A stretch of 16,775 nucleotides of DNA, from positions 1 to 16,775 of the forward strand of contig CALWWO010000129.1 in assembly GCA_944385265.1 (NCBI GenBank), read 5' to 3'. This document shows positions 12,908 through 16,775 of this stretch, in pieces. The notes below the pieces were generated by a model, which did no database searches, had not been told where the DNA came from, and was given only the letters and a program-made list of their open reading frames with translations. Source of the stretch: an uncultured Oscillospiraceae bacterium. Lineage in GTDB: Bacteria; Bacillota_A; Clostridia; Oscillospirales; Oscillospiraceae. Made by a program: the position numbers and the translations under genes. Each line of letters begins with the position of its first letter. Position 1 is the stretch's first letter.

Positions 12908-14465
12908 GCGGACTGACATCGCGGCGGACGGCATACCAGAGTATAGCGCTACATCAATGTACATCGGAGATTTATCGCCGCGTGCAGCCGCAGGCTGCAC
13001 AGCTATATACGCAAGACAGTCGATAGACCGTCCTGACAGTATATCTATCGAAAGTCAAATAGATTTCTGCCGACGTGAGACGGAGCATACGGAAAATTGC
13101 AGAGAATATATCGACAGGGGTTTTAGCGGAAAAAATACCGACCGTCCCGCCTTTACAGAGATGATGGAAGACGTTGAAAACGGAACAATATCGCGCGTCA
13201 TAGTATACAAGCTTGACAGGATAAGCCGCTCTATCCTCGACTTTTCCTCAATGATGGAGCGCTTTGAGAAGCGCGGCGTGGAATTTATTTCCACAACGGA
13301 AAAATTCGATACCTCTTCTCCGATGGGCAGAGCAATGCTGAACATATGTATAGTTTTTGCACAGCTTGAAAGAGAAACTATACAAAAGCGCGTTGCCGAC
13401 GCGTATTACTCGCGCAGTCGTAAGGGTTTCTACATGGGCGGCAAAATGCCGTTTGGCTTTTCACTAACTCCGATAAGCCTTGACGGAGTTTCGACGTCAA
13501 AGTACACTCCGATCGATGATGAGGTCTTACAAATCCGGACGATTTTCTCCATGTACAGCCGTCCCTACTGTTCCTACGGCGATATCGCGCGTTTTCTCAA
13601 CGAAAACGGCATGTTAAAGCGCGGCAAGGCATGGGTCAGAACACGCGTTGCAGACATTTTGAAAAATCCCGTTTATGTGCGCGCCGATATCCGCGTCTAT
13701 TCGTATTTCGCACAGCACGGTGTGAACGTCGTAAATTTGCCCTCCGATTTTATCGGCGCTAACGGATGCTATATGTACTCAGGCGCAGGCGGTGAAAAAT
13801 TTGCCGTTCTCGCCCCGCACGAAGGAATAGTGCCGGCAGAGCTGTGGCTTAAATGCAGGGCAAAATGCGACGCTGCAAAACAGGTCGCTCCCGCGCAGAA
13901 AGCCAAAAACACCTGGCTTGCCGGTCTTATAAAGTGCGGCGTATGCGGTTATGCTCTCGTCGAAAAGCACTTTGCCGATAGACCGGAGCGGTACCTCGTA
14001 TGTTCGCATCGCGCGAACGCAGGCGGATGTCCCGGTCCTGGCACACTTCATGCCGGTATATACGAGGAGATCGTAGCGGCGGAGCTTAAACGCCGACTTT
14101 GCGAGTTCCCTATACTGTCACGTGGGAACAGTCATATAGCCGATCCTGAGGAAAACGTTTTAACAGCAGAGATGCTTGGTATAGACCGCGAAATAAACTC
14201 GCTCGTCGATAAGATATCAGCCGGTGGAGAAGCAATGCTGAAATACATAAGCCGCCGCCTTGAAGAACTGGATGCGAAAAAAAACGATCTGCAAATGCAG
14301 CTCGATCGTCTGCAAAAAGAGCACCCTTCTGAATTTCTCGATATCGAACTCCGACCGCAAATGTGGGAGGCGCTCTCTTTTGATGACAAACGACGTGTTG
14401 CGGCGCTCTTTTGTGAAAAAGTCGCGATAAAATCCGGGGAAATAGATATTTACTGGCGGTTTTAG
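12900..14465 (+). CDS. Large serine recombinase (resolvase/invertase family)
   Basis: 521 residues from a GTG start that overlaps the upstream small ORF by 8 bases. Resolvase domain 33-165: IYARQS with catalytic Ser41, SIESQ, RGFSGKNTDRPAF, and YKLDRISRS (103-111) with the active-site arginines. Next come the recombinase domain (about 175-300; GGKMPFGF, ARFLNENGM) and a zinc ribbon (CGVCGY...CSHRANAGGC, about 348-378). A long coiled-coil segment (about 430-470, ISRRLEELDAKKNDLQMQLD) precedes a short C-terminal cap. This is the architecture of integrases and large invertases that join two short att sites by a Ser-DNA bond. The N-terminal 32 residues before the resolvase domain are extra. No phage or transposon genes flank it, so it may be a domesticated recombinase or the remains of an element. 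Confidence 0.93.
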   Translation: MDKRTDIAADGIPEYSATSMYIGDLSPRAAAGCTAIYARQSIDRPDSISIESQIDFCRRETEHTENCREYIDRGFSGKNTDRPAFTEMMEDVENGTISRVIVYKLDRISRSILDFSSMMERFEKRGVEFISTTEKFDTSSPMGRAMLNICIVFAQLERETIQKRVADAYYSRSRKGFYMGGKMPFGFSLTPISLDGVSTSKYTPIDDEVLQIRTIFSMYSRPYCSYGDIARFLNENGMLKRGKAWVRTRVADILKNPVYVRADIRVYSYFAQHGVNVVNLPSDFIGANGCYMYSGAGGEKFAVLAPHEGIVPAELWLKCRAKCDAAKQVAPAQKAKNTWLAGLIKCGVCGYALVEKHFADRPERYLVCSHRANAGGCPGPGTLHAGIYEEIVAAELKRRLCEFPILSRGNSHIADPEENVLTAEMLGIDREINSLVDKISAGGEAMLKYISRRLEELDAKKNDLQMQLDRLQKEHPSEFLDIELRPQMWEALSFDDKRRVAALFCEKVAIKSGEIDIYWRF

Positions 14466-14650
14466 CCGATCGCGCCGGAGAATGCAGCGGTAATTTCAGG
14501 TGGTTTTGGCAATCTCCGGTAGCAGTCTCTCTTGTTTCCATCTGTACGTTTCGGTGAAGCGCTGCGCCGCACACAAGAGAAACTTGATCAGAAAAATATT
14601 TATGCGATAAATCCTAGTTTCGATCGTTAATTACAGCCGGGCAAAAAGGG
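14466..14650. other. Gene-free stretch with two inverted repeats after the recombinase
   Basis: CCGGAGA (14475-14481) pairs with TCTCCGG (14513-14519), and TCTCTTGT (14528-14535) pairs with ACAAGAGA (14573-14580). These could be stems of a structured 3' RNA or recombinase-binding sites. I see no ORF with an SD. Confidence 0.45.
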
Positions 14651-14681
14651 AAAGACCTCCCCTTCATGGGGAGGTCTTTTT
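14651..14681 (+). terminator. Strong terminator after the recombinase
   Basis: Perfect 12-base-pair stem (14651-14662 with 14668-14679), loop TTCAT, then T to 14681. With A-rich flanks it could also act on minus-strand transcripts from the phosphotransferase gene. Confidence 0.92.
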
Positions 14682-14734
14682 ATAATATATAAAGAAACAC
14701 GAATATTTTTTGATCGTTCCGCAGATTTCTGCCC

Positions 14735-15613
14735 TTAACTTTTCTCTAGGAGCTTTTTTGCCTGTTTTTTGGCGAGCGGAAGATATTTTCTGAAATTTTC
14801 ACCGTCTGTCGCGCCGTATTTATTGCCGACCATAACCCACTCGCAATACTCATAAAACAGGAAATAGTCGAGTGTGTCCGTCCACGCTTCATAGGATATC
14901 CTCTTTCCTTTGAGCAGTTTATCGTAGTAATATTCGATCGCAAATTCCTTGTCCGAGCTCGTCATATAGAAAAATGCGTTCGGAATCTCCTCGCCGTGGG
15001 CGATAAGGCGCGCAAATGAGACAGGGTATGGCAGTATGCCGCCATACTCCCAATCTATAATAACCGCGCTTTTTCCGTCGACGATTACATTGAACGGAAG
15101 AAGATCGTCATGACATAGCGTTCTCGGCGTCTTGGCATATATATCCAAAAATTTGTCGTATGCGGTCTCAAGCCCGCTGTCTAATAGGTATTTGCGGCGG
15201 TTTTCCCGACCTGTCACGCTCATATCAAATGTGTATCCGTCGTTTATATGCGTTTTATCGTCCCAAAAAGCGTTTTGCAGCGATGTGAGCGCGTCAAGCG
15301 CCGCCGTAAGAGCTTTGCGCGTACACCGGCGCAAGTCATTTCCCTCTACATATTCCATGAGTATGTAGGTATCGCCGTCAAAATCGCCTATTCCGAAAAC
15401 GGCAGGGACATACTTTGTAACTCCTTTAAGTATCGTTTTATAAACCTCGGCTTCATATTCTTTGGATTTTTTCAAAATATATGTTTTTTCGCCGGTTTTT
15501 ACCTTCCATACCTTGTAAGGCTCGCCGTCCTCCGCGCGTTTTAACTGCATAACGGCACTGTCGCAGGCTTTGAACGCAAATCCCAGATGCGCCAGTATAT
15601 CGGTCACGCTCAT
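14735..15613 (-). CDS. Choline/aminoglycoside kinase-like phosphotransferase
   Basis: 292 residues. Protein-kinase-like small-molecule kinase fold: an N-lobe with KVWKVKTGEKTYILKKS (Lys48/49 as ATP-binding candidates) and YILMEYVEGNDLR at the hinge; then the catalytic loop LCHDDLLPFNVIVDG (His168, Asp170, Asn175) and the metal-binding IIDWEYGG (Asp187). Such enzymes phosphorylate choline, ethanolamine, sugars or antibiotics. The loop fits the choline-kinase/APH superfamily; I would not call it a resistance gene. No licC-type or choline-transport gene is adjacent. The start at 15613 has only a weak G-rich SD; the promoter at 15669-15697 supports it. Divergent from nifJ. Confidence 0.87.
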   Translation of the reverse strand: MSVTDILAHLGFAFKACDSAVMQLKRAEDGEPYKVWKVKTGEKTYILKKSKEYEAEVYKTILKGVTKYVPAVFGIGDFDGDTYILMEYVEGNDLRRCTRKALTAALDALTSLQNAFWDDKTHINDGYTFDMSVTGRENRRKYLLDSGLETAYDKFLDIYAKTPRTLCHDDLLPFNVIVDGKSAVIIDWEYGGILPYPVSFARLIAHGEEIPNAFFYMTSSDKEFAIEYYYDKLLKGKRISYEAWTDTLDYFLFYEYCEWVMVGNKYGATDGENFRKYLPLAKKQAKKLLEKS

Positions 15614-15668
15614 AAGTACCGCACCCCCGTCGTTTTAAGTTTTTATCTACACCATCCGTGGCACTAAA

Positions 15669-15697
15669 AATATAACATGAACACCCTCAGTACGCAA
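15669..15697 (-). promoter_or_regulatory. Predicted promoter of the phosphotransferase gene
   Basis: Minus strand: TTGCGT (15697-15692), 17-base spacer, TATATT (15674-15669) with an extended TGt just upstream. The leader is about 50 bases. Confidence 0.6.
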
Positions 15698-15788
15698 GGT
15701 GACGCAACTACGGCGGCAAGACGAACGTTTCCTGCACCGTATTTTCATCACTTGAAAAATTATCCCGTTTTTCCACAGTAAAATGCAT

Positions 15789-15803
15789 TTTTAACGCTTA
15801 AAA
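15789..15803. promoter_or_regulatory. Operator-like palindrome upstream of the nifJ promoter
   Basis: TTTTAA-cgc-TTAAAA, ending 4 bases before the -35 at 15808. It resembles AT-rich repressor sites in general; it does not match the Rex consensus (TTGTTAA...TTAACAA) well. Confidence 0.35.
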
Positions 15804-15807
15804 TTTG

Positions 15808-15836
15808 TTTACAGATTAAAATCCTTGTGCTAAAAT
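15808..15836 (+). promoter_or_regulatory. Predicted extended -10 promoter of nifJ
   Basis: TTTACA (15808-15813), 17-base spacer, TAAAAT (15831-15836) with TGc directly upstream. Direct repeats TAGTTTAC at 15836-15843 and 15867-15874 lie at the expected start point and in the leader. Confidence 0.7.
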
Positions 15837-15838
15837 AG

Positions 15839-16775
<937 letters not shown>

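Noticed and set aside
14110..14574. 154-codon minus-strand ORF over the recombinase 3' end
   Set aside because: Antisense to the coiled-coil end of the recombinase, with low-complexity composition and no SD.
14735..15613. Aminoglycoside resistance gene
   Set aside because: The catalytic loop fits the broad choline/aminoglycoside kinase superfamily; nothing specific to resistance enzymes or to a mobile resistance context is seen.

Overview
The window looks like chromosome of an anaerobic, low-to-moderate-GC Gram-positive bacterium of the Clostridia type. The signs are a pyruvate:ferredoxin oxidoreductase gene, an HPr kinase gene, a zinc-binding L28 ribosomal protein, strong AGGAGG-type ribosome binding sites and sigma-A promoters with 17-base spacers. 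I cannot name the species. I saw no tRNA, rRNA or CRISPR array.

Layout. 1-290 (minus): start of hprK. 604-792 (plus): rpmB with promoter and strong terminator. 1043-2440 (plus): a type-B carboxylesterase behind its own promoter and operator-like palindrome. 2832-3467 (plus): a DedA membrane protein behind a leader that can fold in two ways. 3472-3588: a 38-codon stump of kdpD, followed by a 44-base perfect inverted repeat. 3805-6269 (minus): an operon of a nucleotidyltransferase and an unusual FchA-FolD fusion for one-carbon/folate metabolism. 6471-9833 (minus): a GtrII-GtrB-GtrA type surface-glycosylation operon. 10052-10609 (minus): a lipoprotein. 10937-11551 (plus): a cytidylate-kinase-like protein. 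11824-12663 (plus): a TIM-barrel sugar isomerase/epimerase-like protein. 12779-14465 (plus): a small ORF translationally coupled to a large serine recombinase. 14735-15613 (minus): a choline/aminoglycoside kinase-like phosphotransferase. 15899 to the end (plus): the start of nifJ, divergent from the kinase.

Two things stand out. First, in the glycosylation operon both catalytic genes are split at homopolymers: a G10 run in the GtrII-like transferase and a U6 run in the GtrB-like transferase. Each gene is exactly one base short of being in frame. This fits slipped-strand phase variation of a cell-surface sugar decoration, or -1 frameshifting on slippery runs. Homopolymer under-calling in the assembly must be excluded. 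Second, the folate enzyme joins a cyclohydrolase/cyclodeaminase domain to a FolD domain whose cyclohydrolase lysine and glutamine are replaced (Ala261, Met305). The fused domain may therefore have taken over the step that FolD lost.

Most intergenic regions hold recognisable promoters and terminators, and several carry operator-like palindromes. The evidence is sequence reading only; family names come from motif recognition, not database searches.
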